Positions 22,556 through 52,300 of a DNA stretch of 64,000 nucleotides are shown piece after piece. Source of the stretch: Macrocystis pyrifera. Lineage: Eukaryota; Sar; Phaeophyceae; Laminariales; Laminariaceae. Position 1 is the first letter of the stretch, and every line of letters starts with the position of its first letter. A model generated the notes under the pieces. That model saw nothing but the letters and a program-made list of their open reading frames with translations. It ran no database searches and was not told the origin of the DNA. The DNA lies in NCBI GenBank assembly GCA_031763025.1, contig JASSKH010000026.1, forward strand, positions 9,536,408 to 9,600,407, read 5' to 3'. The position numbers were made by a program, and so were the translations under genes.

Positions 22556-22692
22556 TCAGGAAAGTTAAATTTCGCACAACATGGAAAATAATATTTATTT
22601 TCACACAATATGGAAAATAATACTAGGTACCAGTAGATATTATCTACCAGGTATTATTTTCCATATTGTGTGAAATTTAACTTTCCTGATTT
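22556..22692. repeat. Long inverted repeat / hairpin
   Basis: AGGAAAGTTAAATTTCGCAC at the left pairs with GTGTGAAATTTAACTTTCCT at the right; inside, TTTCACACAATATGGAAAAT pairs with ATTTTCCATATTGTGTGAAA. A TACCAGGTA lies at 22645 near the centre. It could be a MITE or a hairpin made by inverted duplication. Confidence 0.85.
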
Positions 22693-22857
22693 TTGGCAAT
22701 ATTTCAAAAAAGAGTAACAACATATGGAAAGAAATAGCTCTGCTGCGATAACAACGGCTCTCACTTACAACGGCTCTTACTTACACGTTAGTCACACCGT
22801 TACTCGTGCGCGCTCGCTCTCTTCACCCCGTTGGGATTTGAAGGCATGAAAAAAATA

Positions 22858-22968
22858 TATTACGGGGGACCATAGTAAATAGGACCAAACATTGTTAGTA
22901 AAAATACGGAAACATACAGGATTTTGTATGTACCGTAGGTCCTATTTACGATGGTCCGCCGTAATAGA
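22858..22968 (+). mobile_element. MITE-1 copy
   Basis: TATTACGGGGGACCATAG ... GATGGTCCGCCGTAATAG, both ends clear. Confidence 0.9.
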
Positions 22969-23320
22969 AACTAAGGGAATACGGACTATAGCATCAGCCA
23001 CACGAACATAACCCAATCTGGGACATGCTCGAGGTAGAAGCTGTGCCCGAACTGCAATCAACGCGAGGAGAGCTGCAAGACGCGCATATGCAGCATGGCA
23101 TGCTTGGCCTGATGCGCGCTTTCCTCCCCTAGCCGCTTGATGATTGGACCGGCGTCGCACTCACTCGTTACCTTCTTGGTCTCTACACGCATGCTCTGCA
23201 CGCATGTGTATGCCACCCGAAAGGGCCCAGGCTGATGAGGCCGAACTCGCCATCGTTGAACACCTCTGCCTGACAGGTCATCAGCGGCGAGCGGTTCTCA
23301 CTCGATGATCTACATGTTAT

Positions 23321-23500
23321 AAGGAATACCCTGGGCTGGGTAATCGATCGATCTTTTACCCCTATAGCTCAGTAGGTTATACCTTCACATTTGGCGTCGT
23401 CGAGTGTCACAAGGATTACCCTGGGCTGGGTAATCGATCGATATTTTACCCCTGTAGCTCAGTAGGTAACACCTCCACATACAGCAGTAAGCAGTACCTG
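23321..23500 (+). repeat. 90-bp tandem pair with tRNA-like D arm
   Basis: Units begin at 23321 and 23411. Each has CCCTGGGCTGGGTAATCGAT and then TAGCTCAGTAGGT (23364 and 23454), a perfect tRNA A-box. No good B-box or acceptor stem follows, so these are tRNA-derived fragments, not tRNA genes. Confidence 0.6.
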
Positions 23501-23640
23501 TTTCAGGGCAGATAAATCCCTGATATGTACCAGTCTACGTGAACTAGCTCATGTTGCCGGCATCGATTCCCACTTGACGATGTAGATGTTTCAGAGCAGA
23601 TAAACCCCTGGTTTGTATGACGTTAACTCATGTTGCCGGG
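23485..23640. repeat. Family F repeat
   Basis: GTTTCAGGGCAGATAAATCC and GTTTCAGAGCAGATAAACCC form two short units, each followed by a CATGTTGCCGG block as at 21.8 kb. Confidence 0.5.
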
Positions 23641-23720
23641 TGGGACCGTATTAAATAGGAACTACGGTACATACAAAAACCTATATATTTGGTCCTATTT
23701 ACTATGGTCCCCCGTAAATA
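23637..23720 (-). mobile_element. MITE-1 copy with internal deletion
   Basis: About 84 bp: GGGACCGTATTAAATAGGA at left and GGTCCTATTTACTATGGTCC at right; about 25 bp of the middle is missing. Confidence 0.8.
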
Positions 23721-24284
23721 GCACGCGTTTCCTGGGTTGGGTTTGTAAAACAAGACTGTATGCAGATCCTGCACAACCTCTCACTGAGGCAGGTGGGGAA
23801 CTAGATGATCTACTGTAGACAAATAGATCAGATAGGCCATGATCTGTCCGAAGTGCGCAGTCGTGGTTCGGGTCGCTAGACCTGTTCCGCCGCGACGCTG
23901 GCACACACTGGGGTCATTCGCGCCCGAACTACAGTATATAGAAAAGGGCCTGCGCGAACGGTTATTTACAGTATCGCGCCCCCCGAGGGTACAAAGAAAA
24001 AGAAAGAAGTCGACGCCCCTTAGTTTTTTTAGCCCCCAGACGGGGGGGGGGGTATACTAAAATAAAACGAGTAAACATTGAAAAGAAAAAAAAAACAAGT
24101 ACTGTACGAAGGTATACTAATATAAGTAAACTAAAACCGAGTATACATTTTTTTTTTCAAATAATGACAAAAATTCCGACCCCCTCGTCGTATTAATATT
24201 AATAAATTGTTTTGAATTCCTACATTGTGGCGGATGTGGCTTCGTCTTATCTGTCCCCCCCCCCAACTCCCATTTTTGTGCGGG

Positions 24285-24668
24285 GAGAACCTTTACTCCG
24301 CACAAGGGGGATGCTCGTATCACGTAGTGTGTATATGGTGAGGCACCCACGAGGCACTTACATAGTAAACCCATTGCTGCCTCTGGAAATGGCCACACCA
24401 GAAGAAATTAAGTCAATTCATTGATGCTGGCATCCACATGGAAAAATCCGCCTCAAAAGCGGTTCTTAGTAGGATGCAGCTCACCCTTCATGCGACTCGC
24501 CCAACACCTCACGGCGCTTCGCGCTTGGTGCAAGCAATGTCTGCCTGGTCTGTGAAAACCCGACGATCTCCGTCCCGGTATTGTAGACATGCGAGGGTCT
24601 ATGGTCATAACGACTACAGCCACATGCATGATATGAGTAATGAGTACACCCCCCCCCCCCCCCCCCCT
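24285..24668 (+). mobile_element. Family B element, full-length type
   Basis: The longest form, about 380 bp: ACTCCGCACAAGGGGGATG, GGTGAGGCACCCACGAGGCA, AAAAGCGGTTCTTAGTAGGA, CACGGCGCTTCGCGCTTGG, then the 3' block with CATGCATGATATGAG and a C run of about 17. Confidence 0.82.
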
Positions 24669-24829
24669 ATTTATTATATATACGGTAGATTGGGTTAGCG
24701 TAGGCTGGCAACGACACCGTAAAACATGCCGCTCACTACTTCAGCTCGACAACCAGGGTACCGTTTTGTTTGTTTTTTGGCCGTCGGTCACAGCTGGTGG
24801 TCGATTTAGATAATTTGTGCAGGATGGAG

Positions 24830-25334
24830 TACTGCTCCGCACAAGGGGAATGATCGCATCACGTACTGGTTTATGGTAAGGCACCCAAGAGGCAGTTACA
24901 TGGTATTCCCATTGGTGTCTCTGGAGGTGGCCACACCGGAACTTAATTCTCTAGTTGAAGCTGTCGTCTGCACGCAAGTCCGCCGCACAAGAGGGATGAT
25001 CGTATCACGTAGTAGTGTGTATATGGTGAGGCACCCACGAGGCACTTACATAGTAAACCCATTGCTGTCTCTGGACGTGATCACACCAGAAATTAAATCA
25101 TCATTGACGCTGTCATCCATATGCAAGAAAATCCGCCTCAAAAGCGGTTTTTAGTAGAATGCAGTTCACCCTTCATGCGACCCGCCGCACACCTCACGGC
25201 GCTTCGCGCTTGGTGTAAGCAATGTCTGCCTGATCGGTGAATACCCGCCGTGCTCCGTCCCGGCATCGTAGGGATGCGAAGGTCGACGGTCATACGACTA
25301 CGGCCATGCATGATATCGAGTACACCCCGCTGTG
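24830..25334 (+). mobile_element. Family B element with partial duplication
   Basis: The 5' part occurs twice (24835-24970 and 24985-25110), then the usual 3' half up to CATGCATGATATCGAGTACAC. The C run is very short here. Confidence 0.8.
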
Positions 25335-26092
25335 GGTGCCCGCTCAGCTTCTGTTCTCGGCGGCCCTATGTGTGCACGCACCTATCTTACCTGCGCACTT
25401 GCGCTGCGCTGTACATGTGAATCATTATTGTCGTTTTGCGTTCCACGGAGAAAGGAGGCGCCCCGTTTCGAGAGTAACATTTACCCGCCCGGTGGGGGCT
25501 CCAATGAGCGGTTGATACACAAGTGTCCGGAACCCCCGTCCTCCACAATGTGTCGGCCTTAAAACAAATCCTTCTTGTGAAGACATTGGACAATATAGTG
25601 CACCATTAGGCGTGCCGAATTAAGAGGTTACCGACGCGTTGCGGGACTTGCCACACTGTTCGCGATGTCTCCACAAGGAGGTTCTTACGGGGTTGTCGAC
25701 ACCTTGTGGAGTGTGCTACATCGTTCAATGTCTCCACAAGGAGTCGTTTACGCTCACATTGTGCAAGGGGGGCGTCCCGGCCACCTGTACACGTTTGCCG
25801 CAACGACTGACGCCGGTGCCGCCCCAGCGCTGACAGGCACAAGGGGCAGGCGCGAACTTTACGTACAAAGGGCCTGCGCGAACGATTGTACTATCGGGTG
25901 GCCTCTCAGCGTCTCGGGCAACCTAAGCACCTGTGCACCGACAACTGACTGCTTGCCGTGGGACGTATAAATCTCTTAAAGCAGCCATTAAGAAAACGCC
26001 TACAAGCGTTTCGAACGAAACCCTATTCGTAAATACTTTTTGTTGGGTGAAATTGTTGTGCCTGGCGGCTGGGCTGCCACTGAACGCCCGTT

Positions 26093-26170
26093 GCGCTCTG
26101 CCCCAAGCTCCGTCTCGAAACGGATGCGTGGTCCATGGCCACATTACCAAGGCAACCAACAAAATTAGTA
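26093..26170 (+). mobile_element. LINE 3'-end fragment (family C)
   Basis: GCTCCGTCTCGAAACGGATG, CGTGGTCCATGG, ACCAAGGCAACCAACAAAAT, then AGTACG with no C run. Lies inside the tandem array. Confidence 0.7.
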
Positions 26171-27037
26171 CGTCCCACCTCGCTCCCCCACTCCCCTTCC
26201 TTTCCCGGCCGGCCGAGACACTCCCCTTCCCTGCTCCACCGGCCGCCATCCCACCCTGAAGCCAAAAACGCCTCCAAGCATTTCGAGCAAAACCCTGTTC
26301 GTGCTATAATAGGTACCTGGTATTACTTTTTTTTGTTGGGGTAATGTTGTGGCGTCTGGGCGACCGCTGATCGCCCACCTCGCTTCACCCCCCCCCCCCC
26401 CTGCCCGTCTGGCTGCTGAGGTCATTTTGCCCCGACCCAATGAAGCCAAAAACGCCTCCAATCACATGGAGCGAAACCCTCTTCGTATTACATACAGGCA
26501 TATCTGCAACTCATTTTTTGTTTCTGGACTATACCAATGATCGTTCCGACTGAGAAGGGGTGTGATGTTTTTTCGACGTCCGGGCCGTCGTCGAAGGTGG
26601 CAATTCTCCCTCCCTCCCCGTCCCAGCGAAACCAAACACGCCTCCAATCGCTTCGAGTGGAACCCTCTTCGTACGGCGTACCTGGTACTGATGCATCTGC
26701 AATTAAGTTTGTTCGTATTCTGGGTAACCACTGATCGCTCCGGCCGACGACAACTGTGATGTCGCCTTTCCTCCGTGGTTCAGCGGAGCTAAAAACGCCA
26801 TCCAAGCCTTTTAAGCGAAACCCTGTTGGTATTGCCTCACGCGTGTATTACGAACTCGGATTATATTTTGTTTTCTGGGTTACGACAGATCGCTCCGGCC
26901 GAAGAGGTGTGTTATGTCGCCATTCCTCCCCGGTCCAGCCAAGCCAAAAACGCCTCTAAGCCTTTCGAGCGACACCCTGTTGGTAATACCCTACAGTACG
27001 TGCGTATTACAAACTCGTTATATTTTTTGTTTCTGGG

Positions 27038-45589
<18,552 letters not shown>

Positions 45590-48500
45590 TGCAGCGAGTT
45601 GTCACGGGAGGGGGGGCACAGGGGGTGGCGTGGCGGGGGAGAGGGGGGGCACAGGGCACACTCCTAGCAGAGGCGGCGGGATTCGAGAGCGAGGTGAAAA
45701 AGCTGCGAAAAGAGCGACATGGGGCGATTTGATTGGCTGAAATATTTTATTGTCCCCGAAACAGAATAATATTTGGTACCGGTGGAACTCCCAATCGTGA
45801 TGGACGAGGCAAGGCTAACAGCTCACAACACGCGAAAGCTTCTCCGTTGGGCGAGGAAAGGAGACGGTACCTGGAGAATCAGCTAGCGCGGGATTTTGAC
45901 GGCCTCCGAAATAATTGCTGTCTTGTTTAAGGTAAGAATTCAAAAGGCCGCAGGCGGTGCAAATTTACGAACTGGCTGGCTGCGAGATATCAAACCGCCG
46001 AAAAAGGCAGCCCAAACCAAAACGAGCTCAAGAGACGAGGTGGAAGAGAGAATGCAACGCTACTTTGTATCCAAGCATGAGAGCACTGATCTAGCAAGAC
46101 AATAGCCAGAAACGCGAGGATGTCAGTAGTGATCCACAATACCTTTCAGGGAAGGTATCTGGGCTTTCGACATTTTTCAGAAAAAGTGAAGAAGTCCAAA
46201 AGGCAGCTCGTACTCCCGAGGCAAGGGTTGTACGTACGGATTACCACGAATGAATGCGACCTCGTAGGTAGGACTGCCGTAGCTTGGATGTGGCTGCCAT
46301 GACTGGTGGTCGACGACTACGCAGAGCTGTTGCCGGTACGGGTTCTAGTTGGGGTGGTGCCACCCCCCGTAATTTGCTGCTACGAAACCGAAGGTAAATA
46401 TGGGACAACGAATCAACCGTTTGACCAACGGAATACCAGTATCGAAGAAAGAGAGGAAGAGAGGCTTTTTGCTTCGTAATACCAGTACGAAGGACACCTA
46501 CTATAATCTGTGTCGTGACCCGAAAGCTGATCCAGGCTGGATTTCTTAGTTGAGAATGGGGACCTTCTACCCCAAATTCAGTAGAAAGACTCACGAAGTT
46601 CTTATTTTCCTGTAAAATTCAACCTGCGTTTCTTTTTGGTCGTTTTCTTATTATTAATAGGTGTCTTGTACTGCTGTACTGCTGTTTGTACATGTAATAC
46701 AGACGTGAGAACACCGCGCCGGGGCAGCGGCAGCAGCAGAGAAGCAGAGCTTGGCCTGTTGTCGTGACTGCTGACGACGATGGTGCTGCTTTATACGAGT
46801 ACCTGTATCTGTATGCTAGCATCGAGCGCAAGAGGCTCCTGTGAGCAATATCGCCGAAACGAAACGAGTTCAGAGTGCTGTACGCTGTACTATCAATACG
46901 AGTACGTATACAAGTATACGAGGTTCCCCTCCGAGACGTGTCTAGGGGAGTGGCGCAAGAACGAATTGAAAACGATACAGCATGCGAAATTGTATCATGC
47001 GCATACCCGGCATGATACAGTAGTGTTGCGACGTTATGAAATATCTGCGTATTGCTGCTGTACATGGAGACATGTACAGCAGGAGACTCTTTTAGAACTG
47101 CACCTGCGTTTTCGGGGACAAGACTTGAACGATGGAAATAGTGTGAAACTGTTATTATGCTATTGACTGAATCGTTTTTTGTAGATTTTTTCAATGATTC
47201 CGCCAAACATCGTTTTTTGTCAGCTCGTTAACGCACGACCTTGCTGTGGCGCTCGCTCACGGCGAAGAAAGCCCCTGCCGCACTAAACCGAGGGGGCTGA
47301 AGATTAAAAAAAAAGGTTGAAAGCACTCCACGCGCGACACATGGCACACACGGCCCACACACGCATGACACACGGAACACAGCAGTACAGTCAGTAGTGG
47401 GATCATATTGACAGAAATAAAAAAAGATGCACCAAAGAAGGGGCTGGAACTCTCGAGAAGCCTCGACTGCTGACGAAAATCGCACTGCAGCAGAGCAACA
47501 GCAGTATTGTTGTACCTGTGGCAGCATGCATGTACATGATATCACACAACAGTAGAGACCCCCAGCTTTACAGGTCGCAGGGTTCGATAAAAAAGCAACT
47601 ACTAATAGGAAACCGGAGCAATACAGCGCGGACAAACTACCGCACACGCGTAATGTTGCTTCCTGCTCTGATGACGGTGCGACAGGCATGTATAGCGTTA
47701 TAACCAGCTGGTTTTATCACGCTCCCTGCACTGCTCATGTGCTGTTTGTTGTCCGTGGTGTCTGGATTATACACACGTACATGACACACAAAAAAAAAGA
47801 AAAAAAAGTGAAAAAAATAGACTTGATCTCTGCGAGGATCGAACTCGCGCCAAGTCCAAAAACAGGCATCGTGACCATTTTATTTCGTATATTAAGAAAG
47901 ATCCATTTTACCTGGTATGATATTATTATTCACGGCGCGCACGACACACTGCACACACATCCACAGCAGCACAGCAGAAGAGATAGAGGTGGTGATGACA
48001 GATGGCGGACCGCAGCCTCCGGTATGTCAACTAGCCATAGCAGTGCGCCACGGACCTGCGACACGCGCGTGATGTGGCCCGCTGCTGCTTGTACTGTTAG
48101 GCGGGGTTGTAACGTTGTGTTCTTTGCATGTTGTCTGATGTCTACCGTAGATTTCTGGGATGTGCCTCGCCATGAAACACGAAACGGTCCTTACCTTTTC
48201 GTCCAGAGTGTGCGTGGATCTGTCTCACAAAGAGCAGCAGCAACAAGAAGTAGATGGTGGATTACGGACCGCAGGTTCCGGTAAACACAACCACAGCCAC
48301 AGCAGTACACCGCATATGGATGTGTCGCACACGCATGACGTATGGGCGGCAGCGTTGTAACGTTGTCTCTATGCATGTGGTCTGTTGTCCACCTGCTATA
48401 TGCCTGGGCTGTGTGCTCATGAGAGCCTAGGGATAAGGCAGAAAACGTTTTGCCGGTACGCACATACCATATAAGGCCTCTCGTACTGAAACCAGGGAAA

Positions 48501-49175
48501 TCGTCTTATCCACTCCCGCCCCCCCCCAAAAAATGAGTGCGCGCCACGCGCTCCAGAGGGCACGGATCGCGCCCGCACCTCGACCAATGTGTCCGGCCGG
48601 GCTCCCCGTGTCGACAACGTAGTGTTTGGCCAAGAGTGCAGGTACGAAGAGATATGTTCGAAAAAGTACGAACATTTCACAGTCATAACTACCTCGTGTA
48701 TGTATGATACGACTAAGAGTACGTGCGTACGGACGTACCGGTAATTTGTTTTTGGGGACAAGCGACAACTGCACCCAAGTTTCGGGGACACACAACTTGG
48801 AATTAGACCGGGGTCCTTTTTGCAGTATATGCAACCGTAAACGGGTAAGCACCGCCCCCGATGGTCTATGGCCATACGGCTACGGCCATGCATGATAATG
48901 AGTACCTCCCCCCGCCTCCAGGAGCTCATTACTTGGAATTCGACAAACATTTTTTATATTCGAAAGCGAAAGGGTTAACACTTATGTTTGTATATACCCC
49001 CCCCAACTCTCCCCTGTACTGCGGGAACGCCCACGTCAGCAGCAGCAGGAGGAAGAGGAGGAGAAGGAGGCGAGGGAAGCAGCCCCTGCGGCTTCAATCG
49101 AAGAACCTTCGTAAAAATACAATATACCATAGTATTAATAGTAGCTCCACCTGTTGGGAAAAAGGCGCGCACAAA
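45590..49175. other. Intergenic region between divergent genes
   Basis: About 3.6 kb separates the proposed starts of the DUF1995 gene and RRP6 and should include both promoters. Open frames at 45733-46302 (plus; for example SRDEVEERMQRYFVSKHEST) and 46241-46594 (minus) look protein-like but match nothing I know. A TACCTGGTA lies at 47909. Confidence 0.45.
48858..48915 (+). mobile_element. Family B 3' end
   Basis: GATGGTCTATGGCCATACGG, CATGCATGATAATGAGTACC, then CTCCCCCC; truncated, lies 260 bp before the RRP6 start. Confidence 0.7.
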
Positions 49176-49349
49176 ATGAGTCAGAGCATCGACAGCGTGC
49201 TGATGGGCACTCCATCGCGGGGAAGCGAGGCTGACGGAGCAAGCGGCGACGAGGAAGTGGAAGAGGACAAGTTCGTTCGGCAGCTGTTCGAGAGCCTGCT
49301 GATCGGGACGAAGGCGTCGAATGCTATCCCCGACGCAGGCGGACAAGAG
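49176..49349 (+). CDS. EXOSC10: RRP6 exon 1
   Basis: Begins [16 protein letters not shown], acidic stretch, then [20 protein letters not shown], which matches the start of the PMC2NT domain. The ATG follows CACAAA and there is no upstream in-frame homology. Donor GAG|GTTCGT, phase 0. Confidence 0.85.
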
Positions 49350-52300
49350 GTTCGTAGGGTTTCGTCGGGCGGGCGGCAAAGTAAGACGAACTCTGGCGTA
49401 TTCACCAGGGGCTGGGGGAAATCAAATTCCCTTTTTTTTTTTTCTTCTTCTGCTGACTGCTGTTAATATTAACCCGACTTTCGAGGGGGGAAAACTGTCC
49501 ATAAACAGTGAACGATCACAACAAAAGAAGGCCACTGCGTGATTGGGAAATGACATGCCCAAGTTGGTGTCCCGAGTCCCGAGTTGAAAATGTACGGAGG
49601 CGTACATGGGCACGGGGCGCATCACGGCCCTACCCGTACCGCTCGGCGCTAACGCTGCTCGCAGACAGTACTGTAGATGATAACACCAAACTTACCAACC
49701 ATTGTGTTGGTCGGTATCTCGGGGTCCCTAAAGGAGTAAATTTGCTTATTACGGGGGACCATAGTTAATAGGATCAAATGTTGGTTGTAAAAATAGGGAA
49801 ATGTGTAGGTTTTTGAGTGTACCGTAGGTCCTATTTACTATGGTCCCCCGTAATAGTGCAGCGCTGACTGCTAGATCAGTGGTATGGGTGTCTATTAGCA
49901 AAAGCAGCATCTGGGGTCCTTATGGCTGCTCAGCCTCGACCTCGGACTTACTCGTAATCAGCGCTGTCCCCCGTACAGACTGGGTTGTGTAAATGGTGTA
50001 GCTCTAACACAGGTTGTTTTGCGCTTACAGGCGGGGGTCGTGCTTAAACCAAACTTAGGTCTGTTGCCACCTAATTCTGTTCGGATTGGCAATTCCCAAA
50101 CCGACTTCCAACCTCAGCGTAACACCGACCACCACCACCACCACCCCGATCGCCATACACGCACGTGTTGAGGTAACACATAGGCAACAGCAAAGCAACG
50201 CGTGTCGTTGGCTCTGCTCTATCTCTTTCACAGTTTTTGTTATTTGTTTTTCGCTATATAATCAGATCATATGTACCTGCCCCTGCGCCGTAAATAGTTA
50301 CGATTCGTGGAGTTCGTGATGCGCGGCACGGGATACTCGGTTCGCGGGGGACTGCGATGCCTGCGATTGTTTCACGTAACGGTACTGCTTCCTACTCCCA
50401 CACCTCGCTCACGCCTCGCGTGTGTTTGCGTTTTTTTCAATCGTGTGTTCGTTTGTTCGTCGTGCTTGGTTCCAGGATTATGCGTACAACGCTACCTTCC
50501 CGGAGTTCAGGTCGAAGGCGAAGGAGTGCGGCAACGAGGTGCTACAGGTGCTGCAGGTATTCATCGACCATGTCACCCAGGACGGGGAGATCGGTGTGCC
50601 GGAGGTCGGAAACGCTGCAGACCCAGAATGTTTCCAGGTTCGGAGAGGCGTTTTTTTTTTTTTTTCAGTTTTCCCCCCCCCCCACGGTCTGATGTTGAGG
50701 GATGGCGCAGCAAACGCGTGTGAGGAAGGCGGGGGGAGAGAGGTGTACGGAATTTGCTGTGCTAGGGACACTGGTTGTGTCCGTTGAATCGACAGTGTCG
50801 AATGCGTTGTCGTCCTCAGTGCTGTTGGCGATGTCTGTATTAGTTATCGTGGTCATTCATAGTGTTTGTTGTTGTCGATGTTGATGTTGCAGCAGTAGCT
50901 GTTGTGGTAGTGGTGGTGGTGATGGTGTTGGTGTCTGTTGATATTGGCGTTGGTTTTGTTGTTGATGTTGCTGTCGCTGTTGTCGTCATTATTGCTGCTG
51001 TTCTTGTCTTCCCTCTTGCTCTTGGTCATATATACGTGGCAGGTGCATATATACGTGGCAGGTGCTTGTGTTTTTGTTTTCTAACCCGGTCACCGTCGTG
51101 GTCGTTGTTGTTGCCCTTGATCATTGCTGTTGCGCTTGGTCGTTGTTGTTTCTGAATTGTCCTGGTATGGTTCCTGTTCTTGCTGCTTTCTAACCCTGTT
51201 GTTGTCGTCGTGTGGCCGTTGTCGTCGTCCTCGTGACGCACGGTTCGTCGCCGCAGAGCATCGCGCGTGTGGTGGAGGTGCTTCTGGACGACGTCGACTC
51301 CTACATCGACAATGCCACCGGAAAGGGAGCAATCCAGCAGGCAAGGCACCTCTTTCCTCCTCGCTCTCTGCCTTTTTTTGCCTCGGAGAGCTATTTGTCG
51401 CTCGTTGTTGTTTCTGGAGTGCCCTTGATCGCTCGTGCTTTTGCCATCCGAAAACGCCTTTGAATGCTCGTTCTTGCCTCGGTGGGCATTTAATTGCTCG
51501 CCCTTGTCTTGTCTCTGGGGGGCGTTTTGGTTGCTCGTTCTTGTCTCTGAAGGCGTTTGATTCCTTACATGTTGTCTCTCGTGGGAGTTTGCTTCGGCGT
51601 GCCAACTGCCGACGCATGCTTTTCTTTCGGAAACCCCAGTCCGAGATCCGAGATTGGCATATGTAATTGATACGTATCATACAACACGCAAGATAAAACA
51701 TCCCCCCCTCGGGCGAGTTTTTGATCAACAACGGGCGGAGAGTGTAACCGCTGAGCGATGCGTCTATGGAAAGGTCTCGTCGAGACCTTTTCAAAGCTAC
51801 CACTTTCGATGTGTAGGCCCTCCCAATTTTGGAGGAAATGGGCTCGGAAGACCGCCGAGGGGGGGTGTTATCTTGCGTGGTTTACACCGGGTATGCGGTA
51901 AGGGTCATTTCTAACGCGCACAAACTGTCGCGAAACGTGGCGCTTGTGGCGGTGTGTCATGGACCGTTTTTTTTCCCCCTCGTTTTCGTTACGAATAGTG
52001 ACTTATGTTTTCCTCGTTTTTTTTCACCGGTCACTTTTTATTTTCCAGCTATCTGGACAAGCCGTGCTCACAGGTGTGTTCCCTTCTCCCCCGCTGTGCT
52101 TGCCTTCATTTTCATCGCGCAGAGGGTTCATTCAGCATTCCCACTGCTCGTCGACTTGTATCGATTTTTGCTACGAGTAACTCACGTTCTCGCTCTTTCC
52201 GCGATGAGAAAAATAAACACAAATTTCTTCTTTTTGGATTTTTGGGAACCCGCCGGAATTCGAATCCCAGCCCTGACAAGCTAGTTGTTTCGAGATTAAC

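Larger units (their letters stand above)
18709..25984. other. Intergenic, repeat-filled
   Basis: Between the ends of two converging genes I recognise no coding exon. It holds microsatellites, the CAG minisatellite, an 85-base C run, MITE-1 and MITE-2 copies, family F, tRNA-like repeats and family B elements. Open frames here follow the repeats and are not genes. Confidence 0.6.

Noticed and set aside
47825-47850. Possible tRNA B-box on the minus strand (GAGTTCGATCCTCGC)
   Set aside because: No A-box at the right distance and no stems; chance match or a very decayed tRNA relic.
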